Part shown: one piece after another, positions 42,472 through 50,703 of the stretch
How positions within the stretch are numbered: position 1 is the first letter of the stretch
Layout: every line of letters starts with the position of its first letter
DNA from: Nitratireductor mangrovi
GTDB taxonomy: Bacteria > Pseudomonadota > Alphaproteobacteria > Rhizobiales > Rhizobiaceae
DNA: 64,000 bases
Reading direction: 5' to 3'
Assembly (NCBI RefSeq): GCF_007922615.2
Contig: NZ_CP042301.2
Span: 1,116,001 to 1,180,000, forward strand
Notes under the pieces: generated by a model
The model's database searches: none
What the model was told of the DNA's origin: nothing
Seen by the model: the letters and a program-made list of their open reading frames with translations, nothing else
Program-made: the position numbers and the translations under genes

Positions 42472-44660
42472 AGGAGTGGCTGACCGCGCGCGAGATCGCC
42501 GAGGAGGCGCTTCCGGAGGTGCCTTCAACCAAGCGGGGCGTCAACGAACTGGCCGAGAGGAAGCGCTGGTACGACAATCCGGCTCTCGCTCGCGAACGCA
42601 GCGGGCGCGGCGGCGGCACCGAATACCATATCCACCTCCTGCCCATCCTGGCGCAGATCACCTATGCGCAGCGATACATGACGGTCGGCGCGGCGGAAGA
42701 GAGCGCCGACACCGCGCGGCCTGACCAACTCTCCGGCCAGGCCCGGCAGCAGCGGGACGCGCGGCTGGCGATCGTCGCCGCCTATCATCGCTTCACGCGC
42801 GGCCTCAATCTCGGCGCGGCAACGCATCTGCAGGTCTTCACCGACAAGTACAATGCCGGGTCGATCGCGGTCGAGGAGTGGGTGCGCGAGACGATCCCGA
42901 CCGTCTCGAAGCGCTCGCTCCTGCGCTGGCGCTCGGCCCGGCGCGACGGCCGCGGCGACAGGCTCGCCTTCGACCGGGGCGCGTCGCGCAAAGGGACCGG
43001 TGTGCTGGACCGCGCGAATGACGGCCAGGTCCGTACCTTCATCCTCGGACTGATCGCACAGCAGCCACACCTTTCGGCCGAGCAGGTCCGCACCCAATGC
43101 CGGGACACGTTCGGCGACACGATCAAGGTCGTTTCAAGGGGTGTTGAAAAGAGCATGGCGATACCGCCGACGCGGACGTTCCAGCACGCGCTGAAGCAGC
43201 TCAAGGCCAGCAACGAGGTCGCGCTCACCAAGCTGACCAATCCCGACCTTTACCGCTCGACGATGGCGCCGGCGGGCCGCGGCGCGCTGCGGCACATCAG
43301 CGAGCCGAACCAGCTCTGGCAGATCGACGCGTCGCCAGTCGACGCGCTCTGCACGGACGGCCGGCATTCGATCTATGGCTGCATCGACATCGCGACGCGG
43401 CGGACCGTCTGGCAGGTGTCGCGCACGCCGCGCGCCTCGGCTGTCGCGCTTTTGATCCGCAAAGCCATTCTCGCCTGGGGCACGCCGGACGTCATCAAGA
43501 CGGACAACGGCACGGATTTTGTGGCGCGCGACACCCAGCGCCTGTTCGCCTCGCTCGACATCGAGGCCGAAGTCTCCGACGCCTACCAGCCGCAGCAGAA
43601 GGGCCATGTCGAGCGCGTGATCGGCACGTTCCAGCGGGACTGCGCCGCGCTTCTGCCGGGCTTCGTGGGGCACTCGGTCGCCGACCGCAAGGCGATCGAA
43701 AGCCGCAAGTCCTTCGCCGAGCGGCTCGGTGAAACAGAGGCCGAAACCTTCGGGGTCAGTCTGTCGGGCACCGAGCTGCAGGGGCTGGTCGACCGCTGGG
43801 CGGCCGAGATCTACGAGCACCGCCCGCACGAGGGTCTCGGCAGGCGGACGCCGCACGACGTTGCCGCTGCCTCACAGCGCCCGCGCCGCGCCGTCGACGA
43901 GCGCGCGCTCGACCTACTGCTGATGCCGGTCGCGGGCGGCAACGGCCAGCGGCGGGTGACGAAATTTGGCATCCGGATCGACCATCACCACTACCAGACG
44001 CCGACCATCCTGCCGGGCACGGACGTGTTCGTGCGCATGGACCCGAACGACCTCGGCCGCGCCTTCGCCTTCGAGCCGGACGGCGGAACCTTCCTCGGCG
44101 AAGCGATCTGCCCCGAGCTGGCCGGCGTTTCGGCCGCCGCGCTGACACGCGCGACCAAGGAAATGCACGCCGAAATCCTCAAGGAGAAGACGCGGGACAT
44201 CCGGGCCGAGATGAAGCGCATCGCCAAGGGGCCGGCGCTGATAGAAAAGGCCCTCAATGTCGCCGCGAAGGACGCCGCCAAACGCGCGGCAGAGCAGGAA
44301 AACATCATCCCACTGCCGCAGCGTTCTGTCGAACACTCGACGCCGCAAATCGCGGCAGCCCTCGATGCAATGACGCCGCGCCGGGCGACCCCGGCGCTCG
44401 ACGAGCGGGCGGCCGAACTCCACCGCGAAATGCTGGCCGAGCAGGAGGCGCCCGCCTTGAAGGCGGTCGTCACGCCGCTGCGCAAGGAAGAGACACAGCA
44501 CCAACGGTTCCGCCGCGCGCTCGACATCGAGCGCCGGATCGCGGCCGGCGAGCCTGTTGCCCCGGAAGAGGCGGTCTGGCTCGGCGGCTACCAGTCCGGC
44601 CCGGAGTATCGGGCCCTGCGTTCCATGTTCGACGAGTTCGGCGAGGCCATGAGCCTCTGA
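42468..44660 (+). CDS. MuA-like DDE transposase
   Basis: 730 residues; ATG overlaps the previous stop. An N-terminal MuA-type HTH (MKEWLTAREIAEEALPEVPS TKRG) binds the phage ends; the catalytic RNase H-like core has Asp287 (NQLWQIDASP), Asp346 (VIKTDNGTDF) and Glu382 (QQKGHVERVIGTFQ). After it come the beta-barrel domain (HHHYQTPTILPGTDVFVRMD) and a charged C-terminal tail that in Mu contacts MuB and ClpX. Length is close to Mu A (663) with a longer tail. Catalyses integration and replicative transposition. Confidence 0.95.
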   Translation: MKEWLTAREIAEEALPEVPSTKRGVNELAERKRWYDNPALARERSGRGGGTEYHIHLLPILAQITYAQRYMTVGAAEESADTARPDQLSGQARQQRDARLAIVAAYHRFTRGLNLGAATHLQVFTDKYNAGSIAVEEWVRETIPTVSKRSLLRWRSARRDGRGDRLAFDRGASRKGTGVLDRANDGQVRTFILGLIAQQPHLSAEQVRTQCRDTFGDTIKVVSRGVEKSMAIPPTRTFQHALKQLKASNEVALTKLTNPDLYRSTMAPAGRGALRHISEPNQLWQIDASPVDALCTDGRHSIYGCIDIATRRTVWQVSRTPRASAVALLIRKAILAWGTPDVIKTDNGTDFVARDTQRLFASLDIEAEVSDAYQPQQKGHVERVIGTFQRDCAALLPGFVGHSVADRKAIESRKSFAERLGETEAETFGVSLSGTELQGLVDRWAAEIYEHRPHEGLGRRTPHDVAAASQRPRRAVDERALDLLLMPVAGGNGQRRVTKFGIRIDHHHYQTPTILPGTDVFVRMDPNDLGRAFAFEPDGGTFLGEAICPELAGVSAAALTRATKEMHAEILKEKTRDIRAEMKRIAKGPALIEKALNVAAKDAAKRAAEQENIIPLPQRSVEHSTPQIAAALDAMTPRRATPALDERAAELHREMLAEQEAPALKAVVTPLRKEETQHQRFRRALDIERRIAAGEPVAPEEAVWLGGYQSGPEYRALRSMFDEFGEAMSL

Positions 44661-44698
44661 TGAGCCCCGAGGGGCAACCCGACCACGAGAGACGAAGA

Positions 44699-45451
44699 AT
44701 GAATGCACCCTTCCATGCCGTCAGCGACGGCTCAACCGCACCGATCAAGAACGTCGCCGCCTGCCGCGGCCTCGTCGAAAGCCTGATCACGGCCCCCGCG
44801 CACGTGCCGAACATCGGCGTGTTTTCCGGCCATTCCGGCTACGGCAAGACGATGGCGGCGGCCTATTCGCAGAACAAGACCGGCGCCATCATGATCGAGG
44901 TCTTCGACAGTTGGACCCGCAAGAAATTCTGCTGGTCGCTGCTGCGCGAGCTCGGCGTGCAGCAGCCGCGCGGCACGCTCTCAGACATGATGGACGAGAT
45001 CGTCGAGCGGTTGGCCGACGACCCGTCGCGGCTCCTGATCATCGACGAGGCGCACACGGCGATCGCGCGCGGCATGGTCGAGCTGATCCGCCAGATCAAC
45101 AAGCTCGCCCATATCCCGATCCTGCTGGTCGGCGAGGAACAGCTGCCGATCCAGCTCTCGGCCTATGAGAACACGGACAATCTGGTGCTTGAGCGGGTGC
45201 TGGCGCAGCCCTGCGACCTCGAAGACACGCGAGTGCTGGCGAAGCTCTACCACCCGAAGCTGCCGATCGCCGACGACCTTCTGGAGGCCTTTGCCCGCGA
45301 GACCGGCGGGCGGGCGCGGCGTATCGTCTCGACGCTGCAGTCGGCCGCGACCTGGGCGGTGAACCACGGCGCCGAGAGCCTCGACCTTGCTTCCTATCGC
45401 GGCCGCATCGTGACCGGCGCGCTGCCGAGACGCCGCACGGGAGCCGCCTGA
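44699..45451 (+). CDS. MuB-like AAA+ target-DNA activator
   Basis: 250 residues from ATG 44,699; an ATG at 44,660 overlapping the transposase stop is possible. Walker A VFSGHSGYGKTMAAAY at about 41-56, Walker B RLLIIDEAHTAI at about 111-122, sensor-like PILLVGEEQLP. It should form ATP-dependent filaments that select target DNA and stimulate MuA, as in Mu. Its stop shares a base with the next ATG. Confidence 0.92.
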   Translation: MNAPFHAVSDGSTAPIKNVAACRGLVESLITAPAHVPNIGVFSGHSGYGKTMAAAYSQNKTGAIMIEVFDSWTRKKFCWSLLRELGVQQPRGTLSDMMDEIVERLADDPSRLLIIDEAHTAIARGMVELIRQINKLAHIPILLVGEEQLPIQLSAYENTDNLVLERVLAQPCDLEDTRVLAKLYHPKLPIADDLLEAFARETGGRARRIVSTLQSAATWAVNHGAESLDLASYRGRIVTGALPRRRTGAA

Positions 45452-46092
45452 TGCCGACCGACCTCAAGCTCGTCGTTTCCGGGGTGGAGCCGCTGCTGCG
45501 CGGGCAGGATCATTTCTGGAAGGTCATCCGCACGCTCGGCGCGGACGGCCGCACCTTCAGCGCCTCGGCGGTCTCGGCCTGCTCGCAAGAGCCACATACC
45601 GGCACGATCACGACCTTCCTTCGCCGTCTGCACCTCGCCGGCATCGTCGCCGACACGGGCGAGCGGCAGAAGGCCGCCAACGGCCGCCAGGAAACTCTCT
45701 GGCAATTGGCGAAGTCGCCCGAAGCGACTCCGATCGTGAGCAGGGACGGAACGCAGACGCGGCAGCGTTCGGCCCAGCAGCAGATGTGGAACATCATGCG
45801 CGGCACGGCCGGCCGCGCCGGCTTCACCTATCGCGACCTCATCGCGCTCGGCTCCACCGACGATCTGGAGATCGCCGACAACACCGCCAAGAGCTTCATC
45901 CAGCAGCTGTCGCGCGCCGGCTATCTGCAGAAGCTCGATGCCGGCGGACCCGGCCGGCCGGCGCGCTGGCGGCTGCGCCCGGCGATGAACTCCGGCCCGC
46001 TGCCGCCCAAACTGCTACGCGCAAAGCTCGTCTACGACCAGAACCGGGAGCGCGTCACCGGCGACGTGATCGCCGAGGAGGATGCCCGATGA
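45451..46092 (+). CDS. Prophage protein with tandem winged-helix-like domains
   Basis: 213 residues. First half ends in HTGTITTFLRRLHLAGIVAD, second half has NTAKSFIQQLSRAGYLQKLD and GGPGRPARWRLRP; both look like winged helices with wings. Located right after MuB in the replication block, so a role in DNA transactions is likely, but no family function is known. Confidence 0.7.
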   Translation: MPTDLKLVVSGVEPLLRGQDHFWKVIRTLGADGRTFSASAVSACSQEPHTGTITTFLRRLHLAGIVADTGERQKAANGRQETLWQLAKSPEATPIVSRDGTQTRQRSAQQQMWNIMRGTAGRAGFTYRDLIALGSTDDLEIADNTAKSFIQQLSRAGYLQKLDAGGPGRPARWRLRPAMNSGPLPPKLLRAKLVYDQNRERVTGDVIAEEDAR

Positions 46093-46475
46093 GCGCCCCG
46101 GACCGGATCAGCATGGTCGACAAGGCCGTGACCGCCTGGGGCGAACCGCCGGACTGGGTGCGCGAACTCGCCGATCTCGCCGACCGGGAAGGCCAGCGGG
46201 CGGCTGCCGGCCGCATCGGCTACTCGGCTTCGACCGTCTCGATGGTGATCGCCAATCGCTATGGCGGCGGCGACCTGGCGCGGGTCGAAGAGAAGGTCCG
46301 CGGAGCGCTGATGGGCGTGGTCGTGGACTGTCCGGTGCTCGGCGCGATCGGCCGCGATGTCTGCCTCGACTGGCAGAAGAAGCCGTTCGCGGCGACGTCA
46401 TCGCGCCGCCTGCAAATGTACCGCGCCTGCCGCGCGGGCTGTCCCCACGCACGCATCAAGAACGGAGTCCGCTGA
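46089..46475 (+). CDS. Small HTH prophage protein
   Basis: 128 residues, ATG overlapping the previous stop. REGQRAAAGRIGYSASTVSM VIANRYGG is a helix-turn-helix; the C-terminus carries cysteines (VDCPVLG, RDVCLDW, YRACRAGCPHAR) that may bind metal. This type recurs in rhizobial Mu-like phages. Role unknown. Confidence 0.68.
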   Translation: MSAPDRISMVDKAVTAWGEPPDWVRELADLADREGQRAAAGRIGYSASTVSMVIANRYGGGDLARVEEKVRGALMGVVVDCPVLGAIGRDVCLDWQKKPFAATSSRRLQMYRACRAGCPHARIKNGVR

Positions 46476-46816
46476 TGGCCAAGGAGTCCCCGAGAACAAT
46501 GTCCTATGAGCTCTCCGACAGCCTGCGCGAACTGGCGAGCGACCTTTCGGAGTTTGCGTCTGGCGGCGTTGTGCTCGACGGTCCCAATGTCGAGAAGCTG
46601 ATGCAGCGCATCCGCCATTTCGGCGACCTCGCGCTGGCCCTCGAACACCGGGTGAGCCGCAACATCTGGAACGGCCTTGCCGCGACCGAGCGCGAAGAGC
46701 GCGAGCGTGAGACCGCGGCGATCCTCGCCGCCGTTGCCGAGCCGGGCTCCAACGTCACGCTGCTGCCCGGCCTTGAACGCCCGTTCTCGGACGGCCGCCC
46801 GGAGACGCTCTCGTGA
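46475..46816 (+). CDS. Helical prophage protein of unknown function
   Basis: 113 residues; the ATG shares its A with the previous stop (TGATG). Mostly helical (LSDSLRELASDLSEFASGGV, VEKLMQRIRHFGDLALALEH) with an acidic, coiled-coil middle. It overlaps the next GTG by four bases. No recognised family. Confidence 0.6.
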   Translation: MAKESPRTMSYELSDSLRELASDLSEFASGGVVLDGPNVEKLMQRIRHFGDLALALEHRVSRNIWNGLAATEREERERETAAILAAVAEPGSNVTLLPGLERPFSDGRPETLS

Positions 46817-47448
46817 TCGCCATCCGGGAAATCATCGCGCTGACAGCGCTCAATTTCGGGTTCGACGCCCGCGACATCGTCGCTGACAACCGCACCACGC
46901 CGGTCCGGATCGCTCGCCATGTCGCGATGTATGTGGCCCGCAAGACGACGCCGCATTCGATGGAAGTGATCGGCAAGGCCTTCAACCGCGACCACACCAC
47001 GGTGATCTACGCGGTCGAAAAGATCGAGGCGGAGATCCGCGCCGATCCCAAACTGAAGGCGCTCGTCAAGGCGATCGCCAGGAACGTCGAGTTCCGCGAG
47101 CGGATCGAGGCGCTCGGCGGCATCGACGTCCTGCCGCTGGCCCGCCGGATCGCAGCGGACCCGGTCCGGCGGGCCATGAGCGCCTCGGTGATGGAGGTCT
47201 CGGCGCTGGCCGGGACCATGCTCGACCTGTGGGAAATCGCCCAGGCGGCCGAGGAGGCGATCCGGCTACGCGAACGCGTGATCGCGATCACCAGCGACGA
47301 AGTGATGACGTCCGCACTGATGGAGGAGGAGGACGCGACAAGCGCGCGGATCGCTGCGCTGGAGACCGCCATCCTCGACGAAATGGCCGCGCTGCGCGGC
47401 GAAACCCCCGAAGAAGAGGAGACGACAGATGGACGCTGTCATTCTTGA
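46813..47448 (+). CDS. Protein with DnaA C-terminal-like DNA-binding domain
   Basis: 211 residues, GTG start. Residues 30-75 (RIARHVAMYVARKTTPHSME; VIGKAFNRDHTTVIYAVEKI) match the DnaA domain IV signature that binds DnaA boxes, including the DHTTVIYA motif. The rest is a helical, acidic coiled coil. No AAA+ domain. It may bind host-type DnaA boxes or regulate phage replication. Confidence 0.85.
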   Translation: MIAIREIIALTALNFGFDARDIVADNRTTPVRIARHVAMYVARKTTPHSMEVIGKAFNRDHTTVIYAVEKIEAEIRADPKLKALVKAIARNVEFRERIEALGGIDVLPLARRIAADPVRRAMSASVMEVSALAGTMLDLWEIAQAAEEAIRLRERVIAITSDEVMTSALMEEEDATSARIAALETAILDEMAALRGETPEEEETTDGRCHS

Positions 47449-48079
47449 AGAGCGCCCGAGCGGCGAAGTGGTGGTGAACGGCAAGACCTACATGCCCGAC
47501 GCCAAGGGCAACCTGGTGCCGGTCGAGACGATCAAGGCGGCCCACAGGCTGGAAGACGAGACGGTTCGCAAGGTCATCGGCTACGCCGCCGAGCTTTCGG
47601 CACAGATTGCGCGCTTCAAGGCGCACACCTTCGACGATCTCTCGGCCTTCGAGGCGCTGCTGGCCCAGGAATACGAAGCGGCGAAGGGCGGCCGGAAGGG
47701 GAACAAGACCTTCATGACCTTCGACGGTCTGATGAAGGTGCAGGTCCAGGTCCAGGACACGATCGATTTCGGCCCGCAACTGCAGACCGCCAAGGCGCTG
47801 ATCGACGAGTGCCTCAACGAGTGGTCGGCCGACAGCCGGCCGGAAATCCGGGCGATCGTGACGCGGGCCTTCAACACGGACAAGGAGGGCCAGATCAACC
47901 GCGCCGAGATCTTCATGCTGTTGCGGCTGGAGATCGAGGACGAGCGCTGGGGCCGCGCCATGGAAGCGATCCGCGCCGCCATGCGCGTTGTCGGCTCGAA
48001 AACCTATGTCCGCTGCTACCGGCGCCCGGCGATCGACGCGGCCTGGGAAGCCATCACCATCGATTTGGCCAAGGCATAG
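47429..48079 (+). CDS. DUF3164 family protein (Mu gp8-like)
   Basis: 216 residues, overlapping the previous gene by 20 bp. VNGKTYMPDAKGNLVPVETI, FMTFDGLMKVQVQVQDTIDF, AIVTRAFNTDKEGQINRAEI and KTYVRCYRRPAIDAAWEAI are DUF3164 signatures. Found in nearly all Mu-like phages between B and gemA; function unknown. Confidence 0.92.
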   Translation: MDAVILEERPSGEVVVNGKTYMPDAKGNLVPVETIKAAHRLEDETVRKVIGYAAELSAQIARFKAHTFDDLSAFEALLAQEYEAAKGGRKGNKTFMTFDGLMKVQVQVQDTIDFGPQLQTAKALIDECLNEWSADSRPEIRAIVTRAFNTDKEGQINRAEIFMLLRLEIEDERWGRAMEAIRAAMRVVGSKTYVRCYRRPAIDAAWEAITIDLAKA

Positions 48080-48105
48080 GAGGCGGGGATGAGCGATGCG
48101 ACAAC

Positions 48106-49607
48106 AGACGAGAATGTATTTGTGCGCGACATTTTGCCGAGAAGGCTGTTGCTACAATGCTCCGCCGTGTCCGCCGCTTCAGCTGGGTTGAAAGTCGAAA
48201 ACGCGCCTATACGCTTCTGGGAATTCCCTCTCCGCGGCCTCCAGAGACAACGCCGGACATACTCCTTCGTTGTGACGTCCTTCGGGTATCTTATCCAAAT
48301 TGAGGGAAGGGAAATCGTTTCCCCGGTTGTCGCTAAAGGTGGCCCGCCAAGCTGGAATGCCATCATTCTTAGCAGTCTCCCAGGACTCTCGATATCGAGG
48401 ATCACAGAGCTGAATTTGGGCCAGCGCCTCGCGGGTGATGTTTGCGCGATCTGCGTAGACGATAGGAGGGTAGTCGGCCCAAGCCCAACTACCCGTGAGA
48501 GAATAACTGGGCTTCTCTTTCGAGGAATCCACTACGAAGCGAATTCCGGTTCCAGTCAAATTAGAATCGTGCACGGACAATCCGTCAAGGTATCCTTGCA
48601 ACCCCGCGTGCGAGAGATCAGTTTTCTCAAATCGCATTCCTCTCATATCAGTTTCATCCAATTCAGTGCCTATTACTGCGTTGTGAAAGTCACTCCATTC
48701 GAAACGAGAGTTACGAAGGGTCATTCCATTCAATACAGCGTTGTCTGCATTGAGAAGGTGAAAGTGTACATTGCTAAATTCGGCGTTCCAAGTGTCGTAA
48801 CTTACTCTTGCACGTCCACCAAGATCAAAAACGTCTGTCAATGTGTCGTCAGACTTCCAGGAGCCGAAATAGCATGCCTCGTTCTCGTAGATACCAGGTG
48901 TCCCGAACCGCATCATTTGACCGCAATCGGGGGCCGTCGGAGCGCCCACCAACCACTTCGCGACTTCGTCGAAAACGAGGGCGACGATTGTCGGATTTCT
49001 CTCAATCGATGGAGCGAATTGAACAAACGTAAGCTCGGGTTGGCGGGTGCATTCCCCGTCCAGCACTACGCCGGTCTTTTCACAGCTTATGACCAAGTGG
49101 CGTATGGAGCCGGTCAAACGGACAAGATGGGTCAACGCGGATCCCCGCGTCTCTGGATCGAGGACGGGGCTTGCTGCATCTACCCTCAGCTGACGGATCA
49201 CCTCCCATCGCTCACGCCTTCTTTCGTCCGTGCGGTCGGAGATTTCTTGGAGAACTTGATAAGAGGCGAGAACAACAGACAAAAAAGTGGCCGTGGCCAA
49301 CACGATACCGAACAACCGTACGAAGCCACTTCCAGTTGCCCGTCGCAAGAATCGCCCAACGAACTGATCAAGTCTTCGCAAGAATTCTCCAAAAACCACG
49401 ATCAAGAGAAGTACTGCACGAATTGGCTGCAAAACGGCTATCCAAGACTGGGTTGTCGGCGACGGAGTGGGGCCAGATTTGCCGTTTCTAAATTTTTCGG
49501 GGCTAATCACTACGATATACCTCCCAGAACCCACGCTTCCACAGGAGAAATTGGCGATCTGTATCGCGATGGTCAACCGCAGGATCTACCCGGAAGCTTT
49601 CAACTGT
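48106..49607. mobile_element. Cargo (moron) segment inserted at the start of gemA
   Basis: Upstream, AGGAGG and ATG at 48,089 begin MSDATT..., which is what the gemA N-terminus would read if 48,105 were joined to 49,614. GACAAC occurs at both joints (48,100-48,105 and 49,608-49,613) in the same codon phase. The insert is visibly lower in GC and encodes one antisense gene. Boundaries are inferred. Confidence 0.6.
48179..49576 (-). CDS. Membrane-anchored pentapeptide-repeat protein (phage cargo)
   Basis: 465 residues, antisense to all surrounding phage genes. Two hydrophobic segments (IAVLQPIRAVLLLIVVFGEF; LFGIVLATATFLSVVLASYQ) are followed by a coiled coil and a long soluble part. Residues around 270-350 show pentapeptide-like repeats (AEFSNVHFHLLNADNAVLNG; FEWSDFHNAVIGTELDETDM; FEKTDLSHAGLQG). 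Similar membrane plus pentapeptide proteins are sometimes linked to defence or exclusion, but no specific match is known. The start is uncertain; GTG codons downstream are possible. Confidence 0.72.
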   Translation of the reverse strand: MTIAIQIANFSCGSVGSGRYIVVISPEKFRNGKSGPTPSPTTQSWIAVLQPIRAVLLLIVVFGEFLRRLDQFVGRFLRRATGSGFVRLFGIVLATATFLSVVLASYQVLQEISDRTDERRRERWEVIRQLRVDAASPVLDPETRGSALTHLVRLTGSIRHLVISCEKTGVVLDGECTRQPELTFVQFAPSIERNPTIVALVFDEVAKWLVGAPTAPDCGQMMRFGTPGIYENEACYFGSWKSDDTLTDVFDLGGRARVSYDTWNAEFSNVHFHLLNADNAVLNGMTLRNSRFEWSDFHNAVIGTELDETDMRGMRFEKTDLSHAGLQGYLDGLSVHDSNLTGTGIRFVVDSSKEKPSYSLTGSWAWADYPPIVYADRANITREALAQIQLCDPRYRESWETAKNDGIPAWRATFSDNRGNDFPSLNLDKIPEGRHNEGVCPALSLEAAEREFPEAYRRVFDFQPS

Positions 49608-50229
49608 GACAACTCTCGCCACCATCCACGTCGGGCTGAAGCAGCTCGGCATCGCCGAAGACGACGCGCGCGACATCTACGAACGCCAGACCGGCAAGCG
49701 CTCCCTGCGCGAAATGTCGCCGCGCGACCATGAGGCGGTGATCGGGGAGCTGCGCCGGCTCGGCTTCCGGCGCCCCGTGAAGGGCGCCCGAAAGCGGCTT
49801 CAAGGGCGCTTCGCCAGGAAGCTGCAGGCGCTGTGGATCGCCGGATGGAACCTCGGCCTGGTCCGCAACCGCGCCGACGAGGCGTTGCTCGCCTTCGTCA
49901 AGCGGCAGACCGGCATCGACCATGTGCGCTTCCTCCAGAACGCCCATGACGGTGCACGCGCGATCGAAGCCCTGAAGGGCTGGCTGGCGCGCGAGGCGGG
50001 CGTGAGCTGGGAGCGCGACAGTTTCGCGGCCTTCTGGCAGGGCGCGCCGGGCGCCCGCATCGCCTCCGCGCAGTGGACGCTGTTGGCGAAGGCCGGCCTC
50101 GTCGACGGCGAGTTCGATGCCTTCGTCCGCTTCGTCCAGGAGCATGCCGGCCTCGGCGTCGGGCAGATGACGGCGCGCGACTGGGTCGGCGTGATGAACA
50201 CGCTGGGCGAGCGGGTGAGGCGGGGTTGA
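49606..50229 (+). CDS. GemA-like protein (Mu gp16, DUF1018)
   Basis: 207 residues, GTG start. LATIHVGLKQLGIAEDDARD, IYERQTGKRSLREMSPRDHE and ALWIAGWNLGLVRNRADEAL are gp16/GemA features; GemA modulates host gene expression and DNA supercoiling in Mu. The present GTG looks like a replacement start: the original start was probably ATG 48,089, now cut off by the cargo insert. Confidence 0.88.
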   Translation: MTTLATIHVGLKQLGIAEDDARDIYERQTGKRSLREMSPRDHEAVIGELRRLGFRRPVKGARKRLQGRFARKLQALWIAGWNLGLVRNRADEALLAFVKRQTGIDHVRFLQNAHDGARAIEALKGWLAREAGVSWERDSFAAFWQGAPGARIASAQWTLLAKAGLVDGEFDAFVRFVQEHAGLGVGQMTARDWVGVMNTLGERVRRG

Positions 50230-50591
50230 CCGACCGCGAAGAACGGCTGTCGGCCGAACTGCTCAATCTGATCGGGCCAGCCGCCTTCCTGCGACTGGCC
50301 GAGACCTTTGGCGGCCGCCGGCTGTTCGTTCCGGTTTCGGCCGATGGTACCCAACTGACCAAGGCACTCGGCCGCGAGACGACCGAAAGGCTGATTAAGC
50401 GCTACGGCCGATCCTATCTGCGGGTGCCGCTTGCACGCGTCCACCGGGCGCGGCACTATCGCGACGCCGGCCTCTCGAATGGCGAGATCGCGCATCGGCT
50501 CGGAATGACCGAGACAGGCGTCGACAAGATCTTTGCCCGTATGTCCGAAAAGCCCCAAAAGGGCGCCCGGCAACTCACCCTCTTCTCCTGA
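50226..50591 (+). CDS. Mor-like middle/late transcription activator
   Basis: 121 residues, TTG start overlapping the GemA stop. TFGGRRLFVPVSADGTQLTK, YLRVPLARVHRARHYRDAGL and SNGEIAHRLGMTETGVDKIF (HTH) match the Mor/C family. Mor dimers recruit host RNA polymerase to middle promoters. It closes the early block, which supports its role as the switch to later genes. Confidence 0.88.
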   Translation: MTDREERLSAELLNLIGPAAFLRLAETFGGRRLFVPVSADGTQLTKALGRETTERLIKRYGRSYLRVPLARVHRARHYRDAGLSNGEIAHRLGMTETGVDKIFARMSEKPQKGARQLTLFS

Positions 50592-50600
50592 CCATCGCAC

Positions 50601-50618
50601 TGCCCGCCACCGCGGGCA
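50601..50618 (+). terminator. Hairpin after the mor-like gene
   Basis: TGCCCGC-CACC-GCGGGCA starting 10 bp after the stop. It marks the end of the early/middle block and shares its 3' arm and following bases (GCGGGCATGAT) with the hairpin at 60,021-60,040. No T-run, so its termination strength is uncertain. Confidence 0.55.
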
Positions 50619-50703
50619 TGATGCCTGATCTTCAGCCATGGTCTTCTCGGCTTGCACTCGGCCGGCGCCACTCGCCGGCCGGTTTTCGCAAGCGGAGACC
50701 GTC

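Noticed and set aside
48089..49609. 506-residue rightward ORF over the cargo segment
   Set aside because: Apart from the first few codons, which look like the old gemA start, it has no family motifs and is the shadow of the pentapeptide-repeat gene on the other strand.
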